Assembly (NCBI GenBank): GCA_013360915.1
Contig: JABWAT010000001.1
Location: forward strand, 131,259-195,258
DNA from: Bacteroidota bacterium
Lineage (GTDB): Bacteria; Bacteroidota; JABWAT01
Reading direction: 5' to 3'
Length of the DNA stretch: 64,000 bases
The notes below the pieces were generated by a model, which saw only the letters and a program-made list of their open reading frames with translations, was not told the origin of the DNA and searched no databases. Positions 8,312 to 17,485 of the stretch are shown here, in pieces. The position numbers were made by a program, and so were the translations under genes. Numbering within the stretch: position 1 is the stretch's first letter; each line of letters begins with the position of its first letter.

Positions 8312-10690
8312 TCAGAAACCGCAGGCGGCCAGCACATCCTCGAAATAATCAGCAAATACCGGCTGAATGCCCTGCCGGATGGCCTCTGGCAACGATTCAA
8401 AGTCTTTTCTGTTATCAACCGGAAAGATCAGCCGAAAAACACCGACCCGACGGGCTGCAATGGTTTTCTCTTTCAGACCACCAATGGGGAGAACTTTCCC
8501 AGTCAGTGTAATCTCTCCCGTCATGGCCACGGACCGGGTGACGGGTTTTCCTTTCACCAGACTGACCATGGCAAGGGTCATGGTAATTCCGGCTGAGGGT
8601 CCATCCTTGGGAGTGGCCCCGGCCGGGACGTGCAGGTGAATCATGTTTTTCTCAAAAAAGGACGGATCTAAACCCCACTGCTCTGCCTTGGACCGCACCA
8701 GTGAATAGGCAATAGAGGCCGATTCCTGCATCACCTCACCCAGATGGCCGGTCAGTTTCAGTCCTGATGAACCAGGGACACCGGTTGCTTCAATGTAAAG
8801 CGTCGATCCTCCCATCGAGGTCCATGCCAGCCCCAGAACCACACCGGCAATATCACGCTGGTAAAGTTCTTCGGTCATAAAGACCGGTTTACCCAGGTAT
8901 TTTTCAAGGTTGGCTGGTGAAATTCGTTTACTTTTCCGATTTCCCTCCACCTGCTCCATGGTCACTTTACGCATGATTTTCCTGAGTTGTGCTTCGAGAC
9001 TTCGAACGCCTGCCTCGCGGGCATAACGGTCAATCACCAATTTCAGCACTTCATCGGAAAGATGCAGATCCGATTTTTTAAGTCCGTGTTCCCTGAGTTG
9101 TTTCGGAATGAGATGCCTGCGGGCAATTTCCAGTTTTTCTTCGAGTATATAGCCGGACAGGTGGATGATTTCCATCCGGTCCAGCAAGGGCGCTGGAATG
9201 GTATCGAGCGTGTTGGCCGTCGTTACAAACAAAACATTCGAAAGGTCGAAACGAACATCCAGATAATGGTCCAGAAAATCTCGGTTCTGTTCCGGGTCGA
9301 GCACTTCGAGCAAGGCGCTGGCCGGATCGCCCTGGTAACTGGCACCGATTTTATCGATTTCATCCAGCATGATTACCGGATTGGCTGTGCCGGCCCGTTT
9401 CAGACTTTGGATCAGTTTTCCTGGCAGAGCACCGATGTATGTACGCCTGTGCCCTTTTATTTCAGCCTCGTCACGCATTCCGCCAATGGAGAAACGGTAG
9501 AATTGCCTGTTCAGCGCATCGGCAATGGACCGACCAATCGAGGTTTTGCCCACTCCCGGAGGTCCGACCAGACAAATAATTGATCCGGAGATTTTCCCTT
9601 TCCTGATAATGGTGGAAATGAATTCCAGAATCCGTTCCTTCACATCCTGAAGTCCGTAATGCTGTACATCCAGGATTGCTCTTGCCCGTTTGATATTCAG
9701 CCGGTCCTTCGAAAATTTACCCCAGGGCAGATCGGTCAGCCAATCCAGATAATTCCGTACCACGTGGTACTCGGCCGAGGCCGGTTCGAGCAGCCGCAGC
9801 TTTTCGAGTTCCTCAGAAACCACCCGGGCCGCTTCTTCAGTGAGCTTCAGTCGGGCAATCTTGGCCTGAATACGGTCGGTTTCAGCCGATTTTTCATCTT
9901 TTTCCAACCCCAGTTCCTGTTTGATGGCCTTTAATTGCTCGTAAAGAAAATATTCCCGCTGCTGCCGTGTGATTTTCTCTTCGATCTGCTGTTTGATTTT
10001 TTCCTGAAGACGGGCCACTTCAATTTCTTCTTTCAGAACAAGCAACAGTTTCTGAGCACGTTCAAGAAGATCGAGGGTTTCGAGAATGTCCTGAAGTTTA
10101 TACGCTTCCACCGTGGTCATCGAAGCAATCAGGTCCATGACAAGGCCTGGTTTTTCGAGCGAGAACTGACTGACAAGCAGTTTGAGCTGCTCCTGAAACA
10201 TGGGGTTCAGCTTCAGAAGGTCTTTCACACTGGAAATGATCGCCAGTGTAAAAGCCTTGATCTCACTGTCATGATCCGAATCTGGCGTGATCAGATAATC
10301 CACCGACCAGCGGATGACCGGTTCCTTCGACTGTTCCTTAGCCTTTCTGAAACGCTGAACACCGTGGACCAGCACCTGAAAACTATCTGCGGAGACCTGA
10401 TTGATTTTCAGGATTTTAACCGCCGTGCCCACTTCATACAATTCCACCCGGTCTTCACCGATTTCCCGGGCCATGACCACACCAGCCACCGGCTGGTCAC
10501 TTTCTGCAAGGATGCTGATGGCTTTTATAATTCTTTCGCCTGAAAGGAGCAACGGAATGGTCATTCCGGGAAAAAGCGGGCGTTGAAACAAAGGAATGAT
10601 GACCAGCTGGACGGGCAGCAATTCGGAAACCAGTACAAGCTTGTTTCCGTCATTTCCGGTTTGAGAAGAGGATTGTTCGTTTTCTGACAT
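8312..10690 (-). CDS. lon: ATP-dependent protease Lon
   Basis: The 792-residue protein has the complete LonA layout: N-terminal LAN domain (about 25-220), coiled coil (about 220-280), AAA+ module with Walker A 'GPPGVGKT' (376-383) and Walker B 'PVIMLDEIDK', and a C-terminal protease domain. The catalytic dyad is visible as S699 in 'KDGPSAGI' and K742 in 'GGLKEKT'. Lon degrades misfolded and short-lived regulatory proteins in the cytosol. The length and start (MSENEQSSS) are normal. A sigma-70-like promoter lies just upstream. No CIRCE or heat-shock element is visible. Confidence 0.98.
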   Translation of the reverse strand: MSENEQSSSQTGNDGNKLVLVSELLPVQLVIIPLFQRPLFPGMTIPLLLSGERIIKAISILAESDQPVAGVVMAREIGEDRVELYEVGTAVKILKINQVSADSFQVLVHGVQRFRKAKEQSKEPVIRWSVDYLITPDSDHDSEIKAFTLAIISSVKDLLKLNPMFQEQLKLLVSQFSLEKPGLVMDLIASMTTVEAYKLQDILETLDLLERAQKLLLVLKEEIEVARLQEKIKQQIEEKITRQQREYFLYEQLKAIKQELGLEKDEKSAETDRIQAKIARLKLTEEAARVVSEELEKLRLLEPASAEYHVVRNYLDWLTDLPWGKFSKDRLNIKRARAILDVQHYGLQDVKERILEFISTIIRKGKISGSIICLVGPPGVGKTSIGRSIADALNRQFYRFSIGGMRDEAEIKGHRRTYIGALPGKLIQSLKRAGTANPVIMLDEIDKIGASYQGDPASALLEVLDPEQNRDFLDHYLDVRFDLSNVLFVTTANTLDTIPAPLLDRMEIIHLSGYILEEKLEIARRHLIPKQLREHGLKKSDLHLSDEVLKLVIDRYAREAGVRSLEAQLRKIMRKVTMEQVEGNRKSKRISPANLEKYLGKPVFMTEELYQRDIAGVVLGLAWTSMGGSTLYIEATGVPGSSGLKLTGHLGEVMQESASIAYSLVRSKAEQWGLDPSFFEKNMIHLHVPAGATPKDGPSAGITMTLAMVSLVKGKPVTRSVAMTGEITLTGKVLPIGGLKEKTIAARRVGVFRLIFPVDNRKDFESLPEAIRQGIQPVFADYFEDVLAACGF

Positions 10691-10716
10691 GGAAGTACCC
10701 GTTTATTAGGCAGATA

Positions 10717-10745
10717 AATGTATCAGACTTTTTAACAAAGGACAA
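10717..10745 (-). promoter_or_regulatory. Sigma-70-like promoter of lon
   Basis: On the minus strand TTGTCC (10740-10745), a 17-nt spacer and TACATT (10717-10722) stand about 27 nt before the lon ATG, in the 75-nt gap between prfC and lon. Confidence 0.5.
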
Positions 10746-10765
10746 CAGGGTCCCGATTCCACAAA

Positions 10766-12361
10766 CTACGGACGGGAAAGATTCACTCCGGTTTCATTTG
10801 GCGGGGCATCGAGAAGTTCCAGATCGGGATGCCGTTCCCGAACGTAGTTCACTTCCCAGTCACTGTCGAAGAAAATGACCCGTCGCCCGGCCGAATCCCG
10901 GTAAAGGTTAAACGTTCTGCTGTCGGGCAGGGTCTGGTGGTCATGAATCCACTTGACCCTTGTGAAGCTGAGCGTTTCGAAACGGATTTTTTCACGGTAT
11001 TCCTCTTCCATCCGGGTCGCAAAGACTTCCAGTTGAAGCTGACCGACTGCGCCCAGAACAGGGGTGGGGTTGTCATTGATATCGGTGAACAACTGCACCA
11101 CGCCTTCTTCACCCAATTCCTGAACACCTTTTTTAAACCCTTTGGAAAAACTGTAAGTGGCGGGGAATACACGCATGAACAGTTCGGGAGAGAATCGCGG
11201 AAACCTGGCCATGTCTATTCTCGGACCGGAGGAAACCACATCTCCCACACGAAAGACCCCAGGATTGATCAGCCCAATCACATCGCCGGGAAAAGCCGTT
11301 TCCACCATGGACCGGTCCTGACCAAAAATCCGGTAGGAATAAGTCAGTTTGACCTCTCTGTCCATCCGGTAATGCCATGCACCCATGCCCCGCTCAAACG
11401 AACCGCTCATCACACGCATGAAAGCAACTCGGTCGCGGTGTTTCTGGTTCATGTTTGCCTGAACTTTATAAATAAAGCCCGAGAAAAAGTCAGAATCAGG
11501 TTCAACCTCTCCTGAGGAGGTCAGGAAGACACCGGGAGAAGGGGCCAGATCGATGATCATGTTCAGGAAGTGTTCTATACCAAAGTTGTTAATGGCACTT
11601 CCCCAGAAAACCGGGGTGATTTCCTGTTCTAGAAAAAATTCACGGTCAAAAGCAGGCAGCGCTTCCCTGATGAGCGCAACGTCTTCAAGCAACTGCATCT
11701 GGCTTCTGTCACCAATCAGATCGGTCAGCGATTCCGACTCCAGATCCGCTACCCGAACTGGTGCTTTATACTGCCCTTTCACGACTTCCTGGAACAGGTG
11801 AACCTGCTGATCGGAAAGATCAATGATTCCCTGAAAGGTGTCACCAGAACCAATCGGCCAGGTGAGCGGAACGCAGGTAATACCAAGAACGCGCTCGACC
11901 TCAGACATCAGGTCAAAGGGATTCTGACCAGGCCGGTCCAGTTTGTTCATAAAGGTGATGATCGGAATTCCCCGTTCACGGCAGACTTTGAACAGCTTGA
12001 TGGTCTGAGGCTCAACGCCCTTGGCAGAATCAATAAGCATGATGGCTGCATCAACCGCCATCAGGGTACGGTAGGTGTCTTCGCTGAAATCCTGGTGACC
12101 CGGTGTGTCGAGGATGTTCAGCAGAATTCCGTTGTATTCCACCTGCATGGCCGAGGAGGAAATGGAGATTCCACGGTCCTGTTCAATAGACATCCAATCG
12201 GAAGTGGTCGATTTGGTGCCGGCCTTACCGGTCACACTCCCCGCCCGCTGAATGGCCCCTGAGTAAAGCAGGAGTTTTTCGGTCAGGGTGGTTTTTCCGG
12301 CATCCGGATGCGAAATAATAGCCAACGTCCGTCGCCGGGCGATTTCTTCCTGAAGGGTCAT
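10766..12361 (-). CDS. prfC: Peptide chain release factor 3
   Basis: A 531-residue translational GTPase that recycles RF1/RF2 from terminated ribosomes. The G1 loop is 'SHPDAGKTT' (17-25). The segment 'TSDWMSIEQDRGISISSS' is the RF3 switch I signature, which separates it from EF-G and LepA. 'DTPGHQDFSEDTYRTL' and 'NKLDR' complete the G3 and G4 motifs. The length is typical. It stands alone between lon and the DUF3127 gene, all on the minus strand, with gaps of about 70 nt on each side. Confidence 0.97.
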   Translation of the reverse strand: MTLQEEIARRRTLAIISHPDAGKTTLTEKLLLYSGAIQRAGSVTGKAGTKSTTSDWMSIEQDRGISISSSAMQVEYNGILLNILDTPGHQDFSEDTYRTLMAVDAAIMLIDSAKGVEPQTIKLFKVCRERGIPIITFMNKLDRPGQNPFDLMSEVERVLGITCVPLTWPIGSGDTFQGIIDLSDQQVHLFQEVVKGQYKAPVRVADLESESLTDLIGDRSQMQLLEDVALIREALPAFDREFFLEQEITPVFWGSAINNFGIEHFLNMIIDLAPSPGVFLTSSGEVEPDSDFFSGFIYKVQANMNQKHRDRVAFMRVMSGSFERGMGAWHYRMDREVKLTYSYRIFGQDRSMVETAFPGDVIGLINPGVFRVGDVVSSGPRIDMARFPRFSPELFMRVFPATYSFSKGFKKGVQELGEEGVVQLFTDINDNPTPVLGAVGQLQLEVFATRMEEEYREKIRFETLSFTRVKWIHDHQTLPDSRTFNLYRDSAGRRVIFFDSDWEVNYVRERHPDLELLDAPPNETGVNLSRP

Positions 12362-12429
12362 ATGGATTGTTTCCGAAAGTTAACCGGCCGCCCGTTTCAG
12401 GGAAGCCGGTATCATTGTGGTTCTGAAGA

Positions 12430-12828
12430 TCAGGCCTCGTCCTCTTCGTCGAGGGAGTTGGTAATCTGATCCCTTATATCAAAGGAAGACCGGTTTTGCT
12501 TTCCGGGGGTTGCTGCCGTTTGAATGGGCTCATGGGTGGATTCATCGACCCGGAGGATTTTCCAGGCCTGAAGGGTGTTGTAATAAGTCTTGATACCTTG
12601 CTGGTTGGTAACCGCTCTTCCCTTCAGATTGATGTTAACCTCGACGTAGTCTCCTACTTTGTAGTGGTCGAGGATCTGACATTTATCATGGTTAAACTCG
12701 AGTTTCAGATATTCCGGGAACTGAGAATTTTCGATATGTTCGATAACAAATTCGCGTTTTCTGAATTTTTCGTTGACCTGATGTGTGGTATAAATCTCTA
12801 CAATCTTTCCCTGAAGTGTAATTGTCAT
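12430..12828 (-). CDS. DUF3127 family protein
   Basis: A protein of 132 residues if it starts at the ATG at 12826-12828; the frame stays open to 12894, but family members begin with the strand seen here as 'MTITLQGKIVEIYTTHQ'. The core 'KRTFVIE'-like region reads 'KFRKREFVIEHI', followed by 'LKLEFNHDKCQILDHYKVGD' shortened to 'LEFNHDKCQILD', the pattern of an OB-fold-like domain common in Bacteroidota. The C-terminal third is polar and ends in 'DEEDEA', reminiscent of single-strand-binding-protein tails. That resemblance suggests nucleic-acid binding but is not proof. It sits alone, with 77 nt to prfC. Confidence 0.8.
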   Translation of the reverse strand: MTITLQGKIVEIYTTHQVNEKFRKREFVIEHIENSQFPEYLKLEFNHDKCQILDHYKVGDYVEVNINLKGRAVTNQQGIKTYYNTLQAWKILRVDESTHEPIQTAATPGKQNRSSFDIRDQITNSLDEEDEA

Positions 12829-12953
12829 TTTAAAAGTAGTCCGTTTCTGTCTGAATGATAAAGTTTTATGTATGAATGAATGATTGAAAGGCAAAAATTA
12901 AATATTTTTCCCCTAATCACAAAATCAGGTCTGTTTTTATCCAGGTTGGCACC

Positions 12954-13307
12954 ATGATGATTTCCCGTTTAACCCTTCTCTTTTCCTTTCTGATCCTGAC
13001 CGGTTGGTTGTTTGCAGCCTGTTCTCATTCAACCGAAGACCGGTTACCGGTTCAAAGAGAAAAACTGACCGATATTTTGTTTGACCTTCAATTGGCCGAG
13101 GGCCGTTCGCTGGCCAGACTGGAACGGGATACCGTACAAACCGACCTGAAGGCATTGGTTTTAACCCACCACGGGGTCAGCAAGGAGTTGATGGATTCAG
13201 CCCTCTTTCTGCTTTCAACAGACCCGGCACTTTTCAGAGAAATCCAGCAGGAAATACAGGAAAGACTTTCACGGGTGGACCGGTCCCTCAATCAGTCCGC
13301 CAACTGA
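12954..13307 (+). CDS. Small lipoprotein (DUF4296-like)
   Basis: A 117-residue protein with a hydrophobic leader and the lipobox 'WLFAAC' (Cys 23), so it should be lipidated and exported. The remainder is helical: 'LTDILFDLQLAEGRSLARL' and 'QEIQERLSRVDRSL'. It resembles DUF4296 lipoproteins of Bacteroidetes, whose function is unknown. Its last 20 nt overlap the 3' end of the convergent recQ-like gene. No obvious partner gene is next to it. Confidence 0.7.
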   Translation: MMISRLTLLFSFLILTGWLFAACSHSTEDRLPVQREKLTDILFDLQLAEGRSLARLERDTVQTDLKALVLTHHGVSKELMDSALFLLSTDPALFREIQQEIQERLSRVDRSLNQSAN

Positions 13308-15132
13308 TCTCATGATCCATGCCTCGTCTGTCAATACTCAGTAATCCCTGCCGGTAAGACCAGTCAATTATTTTTCTGAGGTGGTATCCTGAAACAGGTT
13401 CTGAAACATCTGAACGGATCCACATGGCACCTACTGTTGCTTCCAGATCTGAAAACAGAATCGACTCTTGTTTTTTCAGGCATTTCGCTACCTGATCAAA
13501 CTCGTTCAGGGTGAAGGATCGTGATGGTCCCGATCTGCAGGCGTCACACAATCCGCAGCGGAAGGCTTTTCCCGTGCCCGTCAGATGGGAGACCAGTGCA
13601 GCCATCCGGCACCCTTTACCGGTCAGATATAGATTCCAGAATAAAAGTCGCTGCAATTCCGCCCGGAAAAAGGCTGTTGCCCATTCACCAAAGTTCTGAC
13701 GTTCACCGGGTCCTTCCGGAATGGTTAACAACGCCTCATGGCTATCATCACACACCATCACACCCATCGGCTTTAGCCTTCCGAGACACTGCAAGGCCTG
13801 CTGAAGAGTCATCTGGCAATCCTTCGACAGACGTTCCAGATCCACGCCGGTGGGTTGCCTGGTCAGCTGCCCTCCCACCATGTGCAACATTCTGTCAATC
13901 AGGAGATTGTCCTTTTCATCCGGAAAAGTCAGGTAAAAAATTTCCTCGGGAATCTGAACCAGCACCCGGTTCTGAATCTTTCCGGCTACCGGTACGGACC
14001 AGGGATTTCTTCTGATCATGTCGGCAACGATGCGCCTGGCGGTTATCGATCGCGGGTGTGGAGGCCAGCGCCCGCCCTCATGAATCATTTTCCTCAGATC
14101 ATGAATTCCAGCCTCTGCGTCTGCCACATCAGCCGGTTCAAGAAACATGGCAGCCCAACAGGTTTTTCCATCCCGGCCGCCCCGACCCGATTCCTGGAGG
14201 TAATCCTCGGTCAGAACCGGCACATCCAGATGAATTATCAACCGGATATCTGGCTTATCCACCCCCATTCCAAAAGCGCTGGTGGCAACCATTACCGGGG
14301 TTTCATTGGATAAAAACCGGTTTCCGGACTGTCTGCGCAGATCTGCGGGCATGCCGGCATGGTAACAGGCCGTGGCCACGCCCGCCTGATTCAGCACTTG
14401 CCCCAATTGTTCAGTCTGACGCCGGCTGCGGGTGTAAATAATGGATGAACCTGGCCTTGCTTGCAGGGTCTGAACAAGAAACTGAACCTTTGATGGGACT
14501 TCCCGCAACTGGTAAGACAGATTCGTCCGGTACAGATCACCGGTCAAAACCTCCAGCTTTTCCAATCCGAACTGAGCAGCAATCAGATCTACCAGATCGG
14601 GGGCCGGTGTTGCAGATAGCGCCAGAAAACGGCTTTCCGGAAACCGTTGGAACGGATACACCAGTTTCAGGTAGGAAGAACGGAATGATTTTCCCCATGT
14701 ACTCATGCAGTGAACTTCGTCCAGAACCAGCAACAAGGAAGGTATCTGGCTGGCAACGGCCTCTCCGACACCCGATATCCACCGTTCAGGGGAAAGAAAC
14801 AGGACTCCCCAGTCAGATGTGAGAAAGCAGTTAAGCGCACTTTTATTTTCGTCCGCAGATTGCAGCCCATGCATGGACCACGAAGGAATATTCAATTCTG
14901 AGCAACGTCGAAGCTGATCAGAGATCAGAGCAATCAGTGGAGAAATAACCACGGTTTTTAATCGGTAAAAGGTGGTTGGGACCTGGTACAGCAGGGTTTT
15001 TCCCATACCAGTCGGCAGAAAGGCCGCCACATAACGGTCCGAATACAAGCGGTCAATCACCTGCCGTTGCAGAGACCGGAAAGAGGGCAAACGGTAAACC
15101 TCACGGAGGTGTTCCGTTAACGGATCATTCAT
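13288..15132 (-). CDS. RecQ-family ATP-dependent DNA helicase
   Basis: A 614-residue SF2 helicase. Motif I is 'TGMGKT' (41-46), motif II 'DEVHCMSTWG' (138-147), and motif VI 'QESGRGGRDG'. A RecQ zinc-binding region follows ('CRMAALVSHL' and 'CGLCDAC'). I see no clear HRDC domain; a winged-helix region may follow the zinc site. The frame is open to 15180, but the ATG at 15130-15132 gives the usual short N-terminus and avoids overlap with the prenyltransferase gene. It lacks a clear ribosome site. RecQ enzymes unwind forks and recombination intermediates. The DEVH variant of the usual DEAH box is mild. Confidence 0.9.
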   Translation of the reverse strand: MNDPLTEHLREVYRLPSFRSLQRQVIDRLYSDRYVAAFLPTGMGKTLLYQVPTTFYRLKTVVISPLIALISDQLRRCSELNIPSWSMHGLQSADENKSALNCFLTSDWGVLFLSPERWISGVGEAVASQIPSLLLVLDEVHCMSTWGKSFRSSYLKLVYPFQRFPESRFLALSATPAPDLVDLIAAQFGLEKLEVLTGDLYRTNLSYQLREVPSKVQFLVQTLQARPGSSIIYTRSRRQTEQLGQVLNQAGVATACYHAGMPADLRRQSGNRFLSNETPVMVATSAFGMGVDKPDIRLIIHLDVPVLTEDYLQESGRGGRDGKTCWAAMFLEPADVADAEAGIHDLRKMIHEGGRWPPHPRSITARRIVADMIRRNPWSVPVAGKIQNRVLVQIPEEIFYLTFPDEKDNLLIDRMLHMVGGQLTRQPTGVDLERLSKDCQMTLQQALQCLGRLKPMGVMVCDDSHEALLTIPEGPGERQNFGEWATAFFRAELQRLLFWNLYLTGKGCRMAALVSHLTGTGKAFRCGLCDACRSGPSRSFTLNEFDQVAKCLKKQESILFSDLEATVGAMWIRSDVSEPVSGYHLRKIIDWSYRQGLLSIDRRGMDHEISWRTD

Positions 15133-15151
15133 AAGGATGTAGGTCAGAAAC

Positions 15152-16024
15152 TCAGGATACGAACCGGTCAACCAGCACAAAAGCCATCAGAACCAGCGCA
15201 ATTGCTGAATTGATCTGAAAAAAGGCCATGTGAATTTTTGAAAAATCACCGGGATTGACCAACCGGTGTTCAATGACTAACAAAAGTCCCACCACTACCA
15301 CTCCAAGGTAATAAATGGGTCCGGCTGGCGATAACAACCCTGCTACAAGAAGCAGCAACACCATGAGAACATGAAGGAATTTTGCCAATATCAGAGCCTG
15401 ATCAGGACCAAACCTGGCCGGAATGCTGAACAATCCAGCCGACCGGTCGAAATGCATATCCTGGCAGGAATAAATGATATCAAATCCGGCAATCCATACC
15501 ATCACAGCCAGACCAAGCACAATCGACACCAGACCGAAAGATCCGGTAATGGCCAGCCAGGCACCCACAGGAGCCAAACCGATTCCCATTCCGAGGATCA
15601 GATGGGCCAACCAGGTGAATCGCTTGGTGAAGGAGTACAGGAAGATGATCAGCAAGGCAACCGGGGACAGGTAAAAACAGAGCGGATTTAATTGCCAGGC
15701 AGAAAAGATAAAAAGGAGAGAACTGATCAGAATCAGTACAGCCACTGCCTGTCGCGAGATCAGACCGGCCGGGATTTCCCTTCCTGCCGTTCGCGGGTTT
15801 TCTTTATCGATCGGAGCATCAACCAGCCGGTTGAACCCCATGGCGGCACTTCTGGCCGACACCATGGCCACCACAATCCAAAGAATACGCGACAGAAGGG
15901 TTTCTGAACCGGTCCATTCCCATGATGCAAAAACCACGCTGATCAGGGCAAATGGGAGTGCAAATACCGAATGGGAAAATTTTATCAGGCTTCCGTAGGT
16001 TTTAACCTGTTGGGCCCACTGCAT
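15152..16024 (-). CDS. mqnP: UbiA-family prenyltransferase, probable MqnP of futalosine menaquinone synthesis
   Basis: A 290-residue membrane protein with eight or nine helices. The first Asp-rich motif is complete: 'NRLVDAPID' (N65, D69, D73), and the second is 'QDMHFDRSAG'. This is the UbiA superfamily. In bacteria using the futalosine route, the close relative MqnP is the proposed enzyme prenylating the naphthoate ring. The presence of mqnC at 21050 on the other strand supports that role over ubiquinone or haem O synthesis. It starts 3 nt after the hybrid kinase gene, an odd but close coupling. The exact substrate is inferred. Confidence 0.82.
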   Translation of the reverse strand: MQWAQQVKTYGSLIKFSHSVFALPFALISVVFASWEWTGSETLLSRILWIVVAMVSARSAAMGFNRLVDAPIDKENPRTAGREIPAGLISRQAVAVLILISSLLFIFSAWQLNPLCFYLSPVALLIIFLYSFTKRFTWLAHLILGMGIGLAPVGAWLAITGSFGLVSIVLGLAVMVWIAGFDIIYSCQDMHFDRSAGLFSIPARFGPDQALILAKFLHVLMVLLLLVAGLLSPAGPIYYLGVVVVGLLLVIEHRLVNPGDFSKIHMAFFQINSAIALVLMAFVLVDRFVS

Positions 16025-16027
16025 CGG

Positions 16028-17485
16028 TCAGCTCAGTACCTGTTCTTTCGGGATGGTAATGGTAACCGTGGTTCCGATCCCCAGCTCAGATTCCATTGCC
16101 AGATTTCCCCCATGCAGATCGGCAATTACTTTTGCAAGTTTAACCCCATAACCCATTGATCCGCGCGAAGCAATCGGTTTACCGGCTTTGCCAAAGTCTG
16201 CGGTAATGATTGGAATGTTTTCTGCAGGGATACCTATACCAGTATCAGAAATCCGGACGATAAAATCTGTATCGGTAATCTGTGAAGTCAGGTTAACGGT
16301 TCCACCCACCTTATTGTACTTTACAGCATTGGAAAACAGATTGAGGAGCAATTGTTTAAACCGGTTCGGATCCACTTTGATCAGATCGATTCTGTTGTCA
16401 AAAGTGGCATTAACCTTCACCTGCCGCTGTTCGATATTGAATTCGAGAATGGCGAGGACGGTTTCGACAAGATCCGAAAAAGAAACCAGTTCCCGGTGCA
16501 AACCACCCTGATCGGATCCCGGACGAGACAATTCAATCATTTCCATCAGCATGGACATGATGTGCCGGGCTGATTTATCAATGATTTCAAGGTATTTCCG
16601 GTTTTTATCCTCATCGGTCCGGTTCTGGTTAATCATATCGGCATAACCGATAATGACCGAAAGCGGTCCTTTGAGTTCATGATTCAGGTTGGTCAGAAAC
16701 CGTACATTTTCCTGCGGAAGTGTTTGGCCCTGAGTGGCGTCCTTGAGCAGTTTTTCATTCAGGCTGACCAGCTGATCGATGATTTCGCGGGTGGTCCTGT
16801 GATCGGTGATGGTTATTTCGTTGCCCGAAATGCTGTTCGTACGGCATTCCTTCAGGATTTTGACGGGATTGTAGCCAGTCAGATTTACCGATAACTCCTG
16901 TGAATCTTCCTGTTTTTCATTCACGCGCATGGGACAATCACGGCCATGGCATTTGAAAATATCAAGACACTTTTTGTCCTGAAGAATCTTGGTGTTGCTG
17001 AACAGAATGGTATGAACCGAGGAATCCCAGGAGATAAGTTTCAGTTCATGATCAGAAAGCAGTTTTGCTTTTTGTGCATACCGGTTTTCATGGGCTTCCT
17101 TGATAGAGGCATACAGCCTTATCTGGGACCGGATACGGGCATTTAACTCCCTGAAATCGAATGGCTTGGTGATATAGTCTTCAATACCGGAATCGAATCC
17201 GGCCAGTTTGTCATCCAGTTCAGACTTGGCAGTCAGCAGAATGACCGGGATCATCCGGGTGGTTTCGTCAGCCTTTAATTCTCTGGCCACTTCAATTCCG
17301 GTTTTTCCGGGCATCATCACATCAAGAACCACGCAATCGGGTTGTTCTGCCTTTACCGTTTCATACGCCTTCAGGCCGTTTTCCAGAGTGATGACATCAT
17401 AATCCTCACAATTGAGCTGTATGTTCAGCGCATCCAGCAAATAAAAATCGTCGTCAACCACAACGACTTTTGGCCGTTTACTCAT
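16028..17485 (-). CDS. Response regulator receiver / histidine kinase hybrid
   Basis: A 485-residue protein with an N-terminal REC domain (1-125; phospho-acceptor D55 in 'VVLDVMMPG', K107), a middle region of about 130 residues, HisKA (H269 in 'NLNHELKGPL') and HATPase (about 370-480; 'DTGIGIP' and 'GYGVKLAK'). The middle part contains a Cys cluster, C173, C179 and C184 ('KKCLDIFKCHGRDCPMR'), of the kind seen in some PAS-like redox or metal sensors. The gene overlaps the upstream GAF kinase as ATGA, so REC probably receives phosphate from that kinase. No DNA-binding output is present. Confidence 0.92.
   Translation of the reverse strand: MSKRPKVVVVDDDFYLLDALNIQLNCEDYDVITLENGLKAYETVKAEQPDCVVLDVMMPGKTGIEVARELKADETTRMIPVILLTAKSELDDKLAGFDSGIEDYITKPFDFRELNARIRSQIRLYASIKEAHENRYAQKAKLLSDHELKLISWDSSVHTILFSNTKILQDKKCLDIFKCHGRDCPMRVNEKQEDSQELSVNLTGYNPVKILKECRTNSISGNEITITDHRTTREIIDQLVSLNEKLLKDATQGQTLPQENVRFLTNLNHELKGPLSVIIGYADMINQNRTDEDKNRKYLEIIDKSARHIMSMLMEMIELSRPGSDQGGLHRELVSFSDLVETVLAILEFNIEQRQVKVNATFDNRIDLIKVDPNRFKQLLLNLFSNAVKYNKVGGTVNLTSQITDTDFIVRISDTGIGIPAENIPIITADFGKAGKPIASRGSMGYGVKLAKVIADLHGGNLAMESELGIGTTVTITIPKEQVLS

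Noticed and set aside
8987-9583. Plus-strand ORFs inside lon
   Set aside because: They are shadows of lon, whose motifs and length are complete on the minus strand.
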